Source of the DNA: an uncultured Bdellovibrio sp.
GTDB lineage: Bacteria; Bdellovibrionota; Bdellovibrionia; Bdellovibrionales; Bdellovibrionaceae
DNA: 7,024 nt
Direction of reading: 5' to 3'
NCBI RefSeq assembly: GCF_946478835.1
Contig: NZ_CAMLDV010000173.1
Location: 1-7,024 of the forward strand
Shown: in pieces, positions 1 through 5,836 of the stretch
How positions within the stretch are numbered: position 1 is the stretch's first letter
Layout: each line of letters begins with the position of its first letter
Notes under the pieces: model-generated
Databases searched by the model: none
The model's input: the letters and a program-made list of their open reading frames with translations, nothing else
Told to the model about the DNA's origin: nothing
Made by a program: the position numbers and the translations under genes

Positions 1-308
1 TGAATCACTGCGGGCCGAAAGGCGCGGCGAATTATGTACATAGCGTCTTCGAATTGCCCGATACAGTGAGCGGCTGTGAGAACTAAGTTATTTGGAAGAA
101 GAGAACCTGTGCAAAGTTGGCCTTCATAAGAGTCATAAACAGCCACGATACTTTCTAGAATTTTATCACCGGCTTTAACTTCTGTGCCGCCAATGATTCC
201 GTCGCCTGACGCCTGAACTTCGCCTGATGAATTGTTAGCTTGAGGTGCGCAGGCTGTAAGAGCCAGACTTGAAACGATCCCCGCCAAAAGCAATTTATTC
301 AGTTTCAC
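1..308 (-). CDS. Trypsin-like (S1 family) serine protease lipoprotein, 3' part cut off by window edge
   Basis: The first 102 residues of an exported chymotrypsin-fold serine protease are visible. Residues 1-20 form a lipoprotein signal peptide ending in the lipobox LTAC, so Cys20 should be lipidated. Residue +2 is Ala rather than Asp, which in enterobacterial rules favours the outer membrane. A short Ser/Gly/Gln-rich spacer leads to IIGGTEV at residues 38-44, the classic N-terminus of an activated S1 protease. LTAAHC at 77-82 carries the catalytic His81, and Cys66 and Cys82 are placed for the usual disulfide. The catalytic Asp and Ser lie beyond the window. The start is GTG: an in-frame TGA lies five codons upstream with no other start codon between, and GGGGGG sits 5 nt before the GTG. 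The residue before the IIGG motif is Gly, not Arg or Lys, so activation would not be by trypsin-type cleavage. The family is confident; the target protein is unknown. Confidence 0.88.
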   Translation of the reverse strand, partial: MKLNKLLLAGIVSSLALTACAPQANNSSGEVQASGDGIIGGTEVKAGDKILESIVAVYDSYEGQLCTGSLLPNNLVLTAAHCIGQFEDAMYIIRRAFRPAVI

Positions 309-313
309 TAAAT

Positions 314-319
314 CCCCCC
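314..319 (-). promoter_or_regulatory. Ribosome binding site fixing a GTG start
   Basis: GGGGGG on the minus strand lies 5 nt upstream of the GTG at 306-308. With the in-frame TGA five codons upstream, it leaves this GTG as the only workable start of the serine protease. Confidence 0.6.
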
Positions 320-356
320 GGATTCACACCACAACCCTCTGTGATGCGTGAAAGCT

Positions 357-385
357 AATAAACCCAATTTGGAACCACTTTACAA
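357..385 (-). promoter_or_regulatory. Possible sigma-70-type promoter for the serine protease gene
   Basis: On the minus strand TTGTAA (380-385, 4 of 6 matches to the -35 consensus) is followed after exactly 17 nt by TTTATT (357-362, 4 of 6 matches to the -10 consensus). Both lie about 50-80 nt upstream of the GTG start. The spacing is ideal but both boxes are imperfect, so this is a candidate only. Confidence 0.3.
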
Positions 386-396
386 GTTGATAATAT

Positions 397-433
397 TTAT
401 GGCTTCCATAAGGGACCGCGAGATCCCTTATGG
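397..433 (-). terminator. Hairpin downstream of the proline iminopeptidase gene, possible terminator with an alternative stem
   Basis: A perfect 10-bp inverted repeat (CCATAAGGGA at 406-415, TCCCTTATGG at 424-433, 8-nt loop) begins about 10 nt after the iminopeptidase stop codon. In the direction of transcription no clear T run follows it; the sequence continues AAGCCATAAATATT. It could be an atypical intrinsic terminator, a 3'-end stabilising hairpin or a protein site. TTATGG recurs at 397-402 and can pair with CCATAA at 406-411, giving a smaller competing stem with a 3-nt loop. Confidence 0.5.
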
Positions 434-442
434 CTGAAATTC

Positions 443-1390
443 TTACAGATGTTTGAAGCTCTCTGTGGCTTCAATAAGAGCTGAGCGTGTTCCCGGCTCC
501 ATAGCCGCGTGGCCAGAGTCAGGAACGATTGTAAATTTTGCTTCAGGCCATGCCTTGTGAAGTTCCCAAGCGGAGCGCGCCGGACATACAACATCGTAAC
601 GACCTTGCACGATAACGCCAGGGATGTGGCGGATCTTCGCAACGTTTTCCAAAAGCCAATTGTTGGTTTTAAAGAAAGCGTTGTTCGTGAAGTAGTGACA
701 CTCAATGCGCGCAAAACTCAAAGCATATTCAGGATCATCAAATTCGTCGATGGCCTTAGGGTCCACAATCAATCGAGAAGTCGCCGCTTCCCACTTGCTC
801 CATGCCTTAGCCGCCTGCAAACGCACGTCTGAATTTTCGTGAGTCAGGCGTTTGTAGTAGGCGGCCACCATATCATGACGTTCATTCTCTGGAATCGGTT
901 TGAGATACTCATCCCACACGTCAGGGAAAATTTGTGAAGCGCCTTCTTGATAGAACCACTGAATTTCAGAAGGACGGCATAAGAAAATTCCACGCAAGAC
1001 AAGAGCTTTGGTGCGCTCAGGATGAGTGATAGCATAAGCCAGGGCCAAAGTAGAACCCCAGCTTCCGCCGAAAACCATCCACTTGTCGATTTTAAGCATT
1101 TCACGAATGGTCTCTGTATCTTTCACCAAATCCCATGTCGTGTTTTCGCGAAGTTCCGCGTTGGGAGTGGATTGTCCAGAACCGCGCTGGTCAAAAAGCA
1201 CAATGCGATAAGTTTTTGGATCAAAAAAGCGACGATAATCAGGATGAACTCCACCACCTGGTCCGCCGTGCAAGAACACAACCGGTTTTCCTTGGGGATT
1301 TCCACACTCTTCCCAGTACAAAGTGTGAATGTCTGAAACTTTCAGCATGCCTTTATTGAAGGGTTCGATCTCTGGAAAAAGCTCAAGCAT
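443..1390 (-). CDS. pip: Proline iminopeptidase (alpha/beta hydrolase, peptidase family S33)
   Basis: The 315-residue product should release N-terminal proline from peptides in the cytoplasm. HGGPGGG at 41-47 is the family's oxyanion-loop signature and FDQRGSGQS at 66-74 follows. The nucleophile elbow GGSWGS places the catalytic serine at Ser110. GRYDVVCP supplies Asp266 and SGHAAMEPG supplies His294, completing the triad. The segment ARIECHYF at 227-234 lies in the cap domain and is typical of bacterial proline iminopeptidases, where a Glu here contacts the substrate amino group. The length matches the family. There is no signal peptide or membrane segment. The ATG start has a good AGGAG Shine-Dalgarno 6 nt upstream (1397-1401). 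The next gene upstream on the same strand ends 85 bp away with no convincing terminator between, so read-through from it is possible. Downstream there is a hairpin at 406-433. Other S33 hydrolases share the fold, but the motif set points clearly to this enzyme. Confidence 0.95.
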   Translation of the reverse strand: MLELFPEIEPFNKGMLKVSDIHTLYWEECGNPQGKPVVFLHGGPGGGVHPDYRRFFDPKTYRIVLFDQRGSGQSTPNAELRENTTWDLVKDTETIREMLKIDKWMVFGGSWGSTLALAYAITHPERTKALVLRGIFLCRPSEIQWFYQEGASQIFPDVWDEYLKPIPENERHDMVAAYYKRLTHENSDVRLQAAKAWSKWEAATSRLIVDPKAIDEFDDPEYALSFARIECHYFTNNAFFKTNNWLLENVAKIRHIPGVIVQGRYDVVCPARSAWELHKAWPEAKFTIVPDSGHAAMEPGTRSALIEATESFKHL

Positions 1391-1446
1391 GGAATACTCC
1401 TCATGGTTGAAGTGCTGTCCCAGAATTTCCCTTAGCTTGGTGGCTT

Positions 1447-1452
1447 TGTCAA
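1447..1452 (-). promoter_or_regulatory. pip: Perfect -35-like hexamer upstream of pip
   Basis: TTGACA occurs on the minus strand 57 nt upstream of the pip start codon. The best -10 at 17-nt spacing is GAAATT, which matches only 3 of 6 positions, so a promoter here is possible but weak. It lies inside a small dyad (CTTTG-T-CAAAG), which may be coincidental. Confidence 0.25.
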
Positions 1453-1475
1453 AGTGTGGAGCGGCTTATAAAGAT

Positions 1476-2315
1476 CTAATGGGTTTTATTAATTTCATTG
1501 GCGATTTCTGCACTGATGAAAATGATGATCGAAGAGTAATACACCCACATCAGAAGAACGATGAAAGAGCCGGCTGCTCCATACAAAGAGGCCAGAGCAC
1601 TTTGGCCCAAATAAAGGCCGATCAGTGTTTTTCCAATAGAAAATAAAAATGCCGTGATCAGTCCGGCTGTGATGGCAACGACGGCGGGAATGGGTCGTTG
1701 GGGAATGAAAAAGTAAATCGCGCCAAAAAGAATGCTAAAAATAATCAGTGAAACTAAAAGATTGATAGTTTGTACGACGACAGCGGCCATCCCATGAAGG
1801 GTCATGGAAATAAAAGAAGACACAACCAGCGATACCAAGGAAATAAAAACGAAAGCCAGTACCATTCCCATGCTGAAGATTCGCCGCTTTACAAAGTCCA
1901 TCGACGATTGCAGAAACCCGGGCTCACCTTCGGCAGGAACGGTGTCGACTTCGAAGATGGTGTTGAGCGAGCGGCGCAATTGACTGAAGATCGCGCCTGC
2001 TGAAAAAAGCAAAGTGATGACTCCAATGACGCCAGCAAATCCGCGGGCCTCGGGTGTTTTATCCGCACTCAGCGCAATGGTTTTGATCGCTTGACTGGCT
2101 TGGGCGCCGACCAGGCCTTCCACTTGGTGGATGAGTTCACTCTTAAAATCAGCCCCTAGAAATGAAACAAAGGTGATGAGAAGAATCATCAGCGGAGCCA
2201 GAGAGAGAGCGGTGTAATAGGAAAGGGACGCTGAGAGATCCCAGATCTTGTCTCTGTCGAGCTTATCCAGGAACTCATTACTGAGAATGCTTCGAAGGGA
2301 GGCCGAGAGTTTCAT
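1476..2315 (-). CDS. YihY/virulence factor BrkB family (UPF0761) inner-membrane protein
   Basis: The 279-residue product is a multi-pass inner-membrane protein with about six hydrophobic segments, near residues 36-54, 92-111, 146-170, 177-203, 208-233 and 246-268. Family hallmarks are the N-terminal LSYYTALSLAPL (residues 31-42), the early charged segment LRRSLNTIFEV (113-123) and the last helix, SLYGAAGSFIVLLMWVYYSS at 243-262 followed by FISAEIANE. Members were once called ribonuclease BN; that assignment was later given to another protein, and the function of the family remains unclear. The frame stays open upstream to a GTG at 2361-2363, which would add 16 residues. I chose the ATG at 2313-2315 because MKLSASLRS followed by the amphipathic stretch fits a normal family N-terminus. 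Neither start has a good Shine-Dalgarno, so the start is uncertain. It is divergent from the kinase gene and 85 bp upstream of pip on the same strand. Confidence 0.9.
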   Translation of the reverse strand: MKLSASLRSILSNEFLDKLDRDKIWDLSASLSYYTALSLAPLMILLITFVSFLGADFKSELIHQVEGLVGAQASQAIKTIALSADKTPEARGFAGVIGVITLLFSAGAIFSQLRRSLNTIFEVDTVPAEGEPGFLQSSMDFVKRRIFSMGMVLAFVFISLVSLVVSSFISMTLHGMAAVVVQTINLLVSLIIFSILFGAIYFFIPQRPIPAVVAITAGLITAFLFSIGKTLIGLYLGQSALASLYGAAGSFIVLLMWVYYSSIIIFISAEIANEINKTH

Positions 2316-2440
2316 GGGCTTAAAGTAGCATAAACTGCGAATAGGCCCTAGTTGCCATTGCACACAAAGAATCCGGGTTTATTTTTCTTTGGTAATTCAC
2401 AATCCCTGTGTTATGCAGTCCCCAACAGCACGTCAGCGGA

Positions 2441-2446
2441 TATAAT
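2441..2446 (+). promoter_or_regulatory. Probable -10 box of the hybrid kinase promoter
   Basis: A perfect TATAAT lies 20 nt upstream of the kinase ATG, which would give a very short leader of about 15 nt carrying AGGGG (2456-2460). No recognisable -35 hexamer lies 16-18 nt upstream (GTCCCC at the 17-nt position), so the promoter may be activator-dependent or the match may be chance. Confidence 0.4.
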
Positions 2447-2466
2447 TTCATGGTTAGGGGAAATGC

Positions 2467-4086
2467 ATGGAAAAAACCAAGCTGCTGGTTGTGGACGATC
2501 ACATCGAAAATATTCTGTTCCTGTCGCACTTGATTTCAAATACCGATGTCGAAATTATCACTGCCAGAAATGGTGAACAGGCGTTGGCACATTTGATGGA
2601 CCACGAATTCGGTTTGGCTTTGCTGGATGTGCAGATGCCGGGAATGAGCGGCTTTGAATTGGCCCGTCTTATTCGTGCCGCTAAAAAAACAAAACATCTT
2701 CCCATGATCTTAATGACCTCAGAGCAGCGCGAGCGTTCAATACTTTTTGAAGGTTATGAAACTGGCGCCGTTGATTTTCTTTTTAAGCCTTTAGACCCTC
2801 ACATCGTTCGCAGCAAAGTGCGCACATTTGTTTTGTTGGATCAACAGCGTCGTTTAGCTCAAGCCCATGTGCAGGAAGTGGAAACACTCAAACGAAAAGC
2901 TGAAGAAGCAAATACGGCCAAAAGCCATTTTCTTGCGAATATTTCCCATGAGATTCGAACTCCTCTGGGAGCTGTTCTGGGATTCGCTGATATTCTTTAT
3001 CAAGACAAAGTCAGTGAAGAAGAACGTAAAATTTTTTTGGATGCAATTCGCAGAAATGGGGAACTCTTATCGCGTTTGATCGATGATCTTTTGGATCTTT
3101 CAAAAATCGAAGCGCAGCGCCTGGATTTTGAAAGAAAAGAAGTTTCTATTAAGGATGTCCTCACTGATGTTCAATCGGTTCTGGGCTTTCGTGCCAGTGA
3201 GAAATGGATCGCTTTAAAGACATCAATACACGAAGAAGATCTGATGATGATGGGTGATCCATTGCGCATCAAACAAATCTTGCTGAACGTGATTGGTAAC
3301 GCCGTGAAATTCACTGATAAAGGGGAAGTCCGCGTTCAGGTGAAAGATCAGGAATGCAAATCTCCCGCAGAGGCAGGAAGACTTCGTAAGGTCATTTTTA
3401 CCGTTGAGGATACGGGACTTGGATTAACTCACGCCGAGGTCCAAAGACTGTTTCAGCCCTTCAGTCAGGCCGATGTCTCAACAGCACGACGTTTTGGCGG
3501 AACAGGTTTGGGCCTTGTGATTTCAAGGCAGCTTGCGCGTTTGATGGGTGGGGATTTACAGCTTGTTTCTTCGCAAGTCGGTGTAGGTTCTGTTTTTGAA
3601 ATCTCTTTGTTGTTAGAATTAAGTCCTTATGTGCAGCAGACTCTTTCAACGGTGAGCGGGAAAGATTCTTCTGCACAGGCATCTTCCATTGCAGGGAAAA
3701 CAATTTTAGTTGTTGATGATGTGAGCGACAATCGTCTGTTGATTGATCGATATTTGCGCTCGCAAAACATCACGCTTTTGCAAGCGGGAAGCGGGCAGGA
3801 AGCTTTGGATCTTTTGCAAACTTCACAGCCGGATTTAATTCTTATGGATATTCAAATGCCGATGATGGATGGTTACGAAGCTGTTCATCGCATTCGTATG
3901 CGTGACTTTAAGGCGCCGATCATTGCTTTGACGGCTCATGCGATGAGTGAAGAGACGAGAAAATGTTTGAGTGCGGGATTCGATGGTGTTTTAACAAAAC
4001 CAACTCGTCGAAATGAATTGATCCGTATTTTGCATGAATGGTTGACCTTGCAGAATCACAGCTATGATGTGACTTCGACCTTGTAA
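2467..4086 (+). CDS. Cytoplasmic hybrid histidine kinase with domain order receiver-HisKA-HATPase-receiver
   Basis: This 539-residue signalling protein has a receiver at each end of a kinase core. The N-terminal receiver (about 3-120) has the acidic pair Asp10/Asp11, phosphoacceptor Asp54 in LDVQMPGMSG, Thr84 and Lys107 before Pro108. A charged helix at about 121-155 is probably a signalling coiled coil. The dimerisation domain has SHEIRTPL with the phosphorylated His161. The ATP-binding domain shows the N-box ending in NAVKFT (Asn278), G1 box DTGLGL (315-320), F-box LFQPFSQAD and G2 box GGTGLGL (344-350). After a Ser-rich linker (about 388-410) the second receiver has Asp417/Asp418, Asp461 in LMDIQMPMMDG, Thr489 and Lys511. 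All key residues of all domains are present. There is no membrane segment, PAS or GAF domain, so input probably reaches the kinase through the N-terminal receiver. There is no Hpt domain and no output regulator next door. Start: ATG with AGGGG 6 nt upstream. Confidence 0.96.
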   Translation: MEKTKLLVVDDHIENILFLSHLISNTDVEIITARNGEQALAHLMDHEFGLALLDVQMPGMSGFELARLIRAAKKTKHLPMILMTSEQRERSILFEGYETGAVDFLFKPLDPHIVRSKVRTFVLLDQQRRLAQAHVQEVETLKRKAEEANTAKSHFLANISHEIRTPLGAVLGFADILYQDKVSEEERKIFLDAIRRNGELLSRLIDDLLDLSKIEAQRLDFERKEVSIKDVLTDVQSVLGFRASEKWIALKTSIHEEDLMMMGDPLRIKQILLNVIGNAVKFTDKGEVRVQVKDQECKSPAEAGRLRKVIFTVEDTGLGLTHAEVQRLFQPFSQADVSTARRFGGTGLGLVISRQLARLMGGDLQLVSSQVGVGSVFEISLLLELSPYVQQTLSTVSGKDSSAQASSIAGKTILVVDDVSDNRLLIDRYLRSQNITLLQAGSGQEALDLLQTSQPDLILMDIQMPMMDGYEAVHRIRMRDFKAPIIALTAHAMSEETRKCLSAGFDGVLTKPTRRNELIRILHEWLTLQNHSYDVTSTL

Positions 4087-4115
4087 AAAAAGCCTGGTTT
4101 CTCACCAGGCTTTTT
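4087..4115. terminator. Bidirectional intrinsic terminator shared by the kinase gene and hmgA
   Basis: AAAAAGCCTGGT (4087-4098) pairs with ACCAGGCTTTTT (4104-4115) around a 5-nt loop: a 7-bp GC-rich stem flanked by A on one side and T on the other, so each strand has a stem followed by a T run. It starts right after the kinase stop codon (4084-4086) and ends one base before the hmgA stop codon (4117-4119). It should end transcription of both convergent genes. Confidence 0.93.
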
Positions 4116-4116
4116 A

Positions 4117-5397
4117 CTATTTAAAATTCTTTTTAAAACTTTGCCAGTAGTCTTGATAATCCTCTTGGATAAATCCTTTTTGTAAAGCAAAGTCCGTCAC
4201 CATGTACGGCACACGTGATTCAAACATGAATGCCATGGTGTTTTGGATTTTGTTTGGCTGCAAATCTGCTTTGCTCGCTTTTTCAAATGTTTCGGCATCG
4301 GGTCCGTGAGCCGAGAAGAAGTTGTGAAGACTTCCCCCGCCTGGCATAAATCCACCGGCTGTTTTTGCGTCGTACTCGCCATAGATAAGGCCCATGTACT
4401 CGCTCATGATGTTGCGATGGAAATACGGAGGACGGAACGTGTGTTCAGCGACCATCCAACGTGGCGGGAAGATCACAAAGTCCACGTTCGCCGTTCCTGG
4501 CGTGTCACTAGCTGAAGTCAGAACCGTAAAGATAGAAGGATCTGGATGATCAAAACTCACGGTGTTGATTGTGTTGAATTTACGAAGATCGTACTTGAAT
4601 GGGCAGTAGTTCCCGTGCCAAGCGACGACGTCTAGTGGAGAGTGATTCATTTCAGCACTCCAAAGTTCGCCGTTGAATTTTCCAATAAGTTCGAAAGAGC
4701 CTTCTTGGTCTTCAAACGCAGCCACCGGAGTTAAGAAGTGACGGCGGTGAGCCAGGCCATTGGCGCCAATCGGTCCAAGCTCTGGAAGATGAAACGGATG
4801 ACCGAAGTTTTCGCCGATGTATCCTGTGCAGCGAGGACTGTTCAAAGGGTTGACTTGGAACTTCATTCCGCGCGGAACAAGAACGATTTCTCCGGGTTCG
4901 GCTTCGATGAATCCCAATTCTGTTTTTACTTGAAGAGAGCCCGTTTGTGGAACGATCACGAAATCGCCATCGGCATTCATCATGTAACGGTTTTCCATTC
5001 CTTTGTTGAAGGAATAAAGATGGATGTGGATGCCTTTTTGTTCGTGGCTGGAGCCATTGCCGCAAACAGTGCGAAGGCCTTCAAGGAAGTGGCCGTTGAT
5101 TTCCGGAAGAGCATTCCAGCGCATTTGATTCGGATTTGTATGCTGCGGTTTAAAGAATGTTTTTTGTGTCAGCTCTTTCAGTGGTTTGAAAGCCTTGTGC
5201 ATGACGGACGGACGCAGGCGATAAAGCCATGTGTACAAATTCTGCGCGCGGGGGGCTGTGAAAGCTGAACCGCTGAGCTGCTCTGGATAAAGGCCCAAAG
5301 GAGCCTTTTGCGGAGAGTTTTGGTCTTGAGGAAGCGCACCGGGGCGCGCTTCAGATGAAAAATGATTTCCAAAGCCAGAGAGATATTTGTTTTCCAT
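4117..5397 (-). CDS. hmgA: Homogentisate 1,2-dioxygenase
   Basis: This 426-residue non-haem iron(II) enzyme cleaves the ring of homogentisate to maleylacetoacetate with O2 in tyrosine and phenylalanine catabolism, in the cytoplasm. It starts with the family signature YLSGFGNHFSSEA (5-17). The iron ligands, by comparison with the human enzyme, are His327 in PPYFHRN, Glu333 in MSEYMG and His364 in SAHGPDAE. His284 in FDHPDPS matches the proposed active-site base. MPGGGSLHN (351-359) and MFESR (391-395) are also conserved family segments, and the length is close to normal for bacterial members. The start lies 6 bp after the stop of the upstream CoA-binding protein gene and has no evident Shine-Dalgarno, which suggests translational coupling. 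Transcription ends at the adjacent bidirectional terminator. Maleylacetoacetate isomerase and fumarylacetoacetase genes, often neighbours of hmgA, are not in this window. Confidence 0.97.
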   Translation of the reverse strand: MENKYLSGFGNHFSSEARPGALPQDQNSPQKAPLGLYPEQLSGSAFTAPRAQNLYTWLYRLRPSVMHKAFKPLKELTQKTFFKPQHTNPNQMRWNALPEINGHFLEGLRTVCGNGSSHEQKGIHIHLYSFNKGMENRYMMNADGDFVIVPQTGSLQVKTELGFIEAEPGEIVLVPRGMKFQVNPLNSPRCTGYIGENFGHPFHLPELGPIGANGLAHRRHFLTPVAAFEDQEGSFELIGKFNGELWSAEMNHSPLDVVAWHGNYCPFKYDLRKFNTINTVSFDHPDPSIFTVLTSASDTPGTANVDFVIFPPRWMVAEHTFRPPYFHRNIMSEYMGLIYGEYDAKTAGGFMPGGGSLHNFFSAHGPDAETFEKASKADLQPNKIQNTMAFMFESRVPYMVTDFALQKGFIQEDYQDYWQSFKKNFK

Positions 5398-5403
5398 AGG
5401 TAG

Positions 5404-5814
5404 CTAATACCATTTTTTGTGTTCGATGATCAAGCAGCGATTGGAAACGACTTTGATTCCCGCGTCTTCAGCGCGTTTCTCCGCCTCGGGGTTGGAGATT
5501 CCCAACTGCAGCCAAAGAACTTCAACTCCACCGACTTCTAAAACTTCATCGACGACTTCAGGAATACGCTCGGAACTGCGAAACACATCAACAAATTTTC
5601 GGTATTCCGCAGGAACTTCTTTTAAAGTTTTATAGATTTGAAAGCCGCCAACGTCGTGGGCTTTGGGATAAGTTCCCACCATTTGCCAGCCGTGATCGCG
5701 CATATAGACGGGAACATAGTGGCTGGCTTTTGTAGGATCGCTACTGAGTCCATAGACGGTGAATTTTTTGTATTTTTCTAGAAGGTTTTTAATTTCGTTA
5801 TCTTTGACATTCAT
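5404..5814 (-). CDS. CoA-binding domain protein (YccU-like Rossmann fold)
   Basis: The 136-residue product is a stand-alone CoA-binding domain of the succinyl-CoA-synthetase-alpha type. The N-terminal strand and loop FTVYGLSSDP (18-27) are the nucleotide-binding part of the Rossmann fold, followed by a helix, the strand WQMVGTYP and conserved prolines. The C-terminal half has the family's WLQLGISNPEAE (98-109), then a strand and RCLIIEH (126-132). Single-domain proteins of this kind are widespread but their reaction is not established. The frame is open upstream to an ATG at 5980-5982, but that stretch overlaps the end of the preceding gene and does not fit the family. The ATG at 5812-5814 has GAAGGGG 5 nt upstream and gives the expected length. 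It sits 22 bp after the secreted protein gene and 6 bp before hmgA, so it is probably the middle gene of an operon. Whether it serves aromatic catabolism is inference. Confidence 0.9.
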   Translation of the reverse strand: MNVKDNEIKNLLEKYKKFTVYGLSSDPTKASHYVPVYMRDHGWQMVGTYPKAHDVGGFQIYKTLKEVPAEYRKFVDVFRSSERIPEVVDEVLEVGGVEVLWLQLGISNPEAEKRAEDAGIKVVSNRCLIIEHKKWY

Positions 5815-5819
5815 AGTGG

Positions 5820-5826
5820 CCCCTTC
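5820..5826 (-). promoter_or_regulatory. Ribosome binding site that decides the CoA-binding protein start
   Basis: GAAGGGG on the minus strand is 5 nt upstream of the ATG at 5812-5814. It supports this internal start over the much longer reading frame that begins at 5982 inside the neighbouring gene. Confidence 0.7.
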
Positions 5827-5836
5827 TTGAATCAAA

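Noticed and set aside
509..832. A 107-codon plus-strand open frame opposite pip
   Set aside because: It is antisense to a well-supported enzyme gene, is rich in Arg and Phe and shows no domain or ribosome site.
1445..1453. A CTTTG/CAAAG dyad as a terminator for the YihY-family gene
   Set aside because: The stem is too short, it has essentially no loop and no T run follows it.
2316..2363. A 16-residue GTG-start extension of the YihY-family protein
   Set aside because: It has no ribosome site and adds a Cys/Trp-containing stretch unlike the family's N-terminus. It cannot be fully excluded, because the ATG at 2315 also lacks a clear site.
2398..2410. A CACA-ATCCC-TGTG dyad upstream of the kinase gene as an operator
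   Set aside because: The arms are only 4 bp, the flanking match is out of register, and it matches no operator I can name.
4738..5268. A 176-codon plus-strand open frame opposite hmgA
   Set aside because: It lies wholly antisense to a gene with complete catalytic motifs, has no recognisable domain and looks like a codon-bias shadow.
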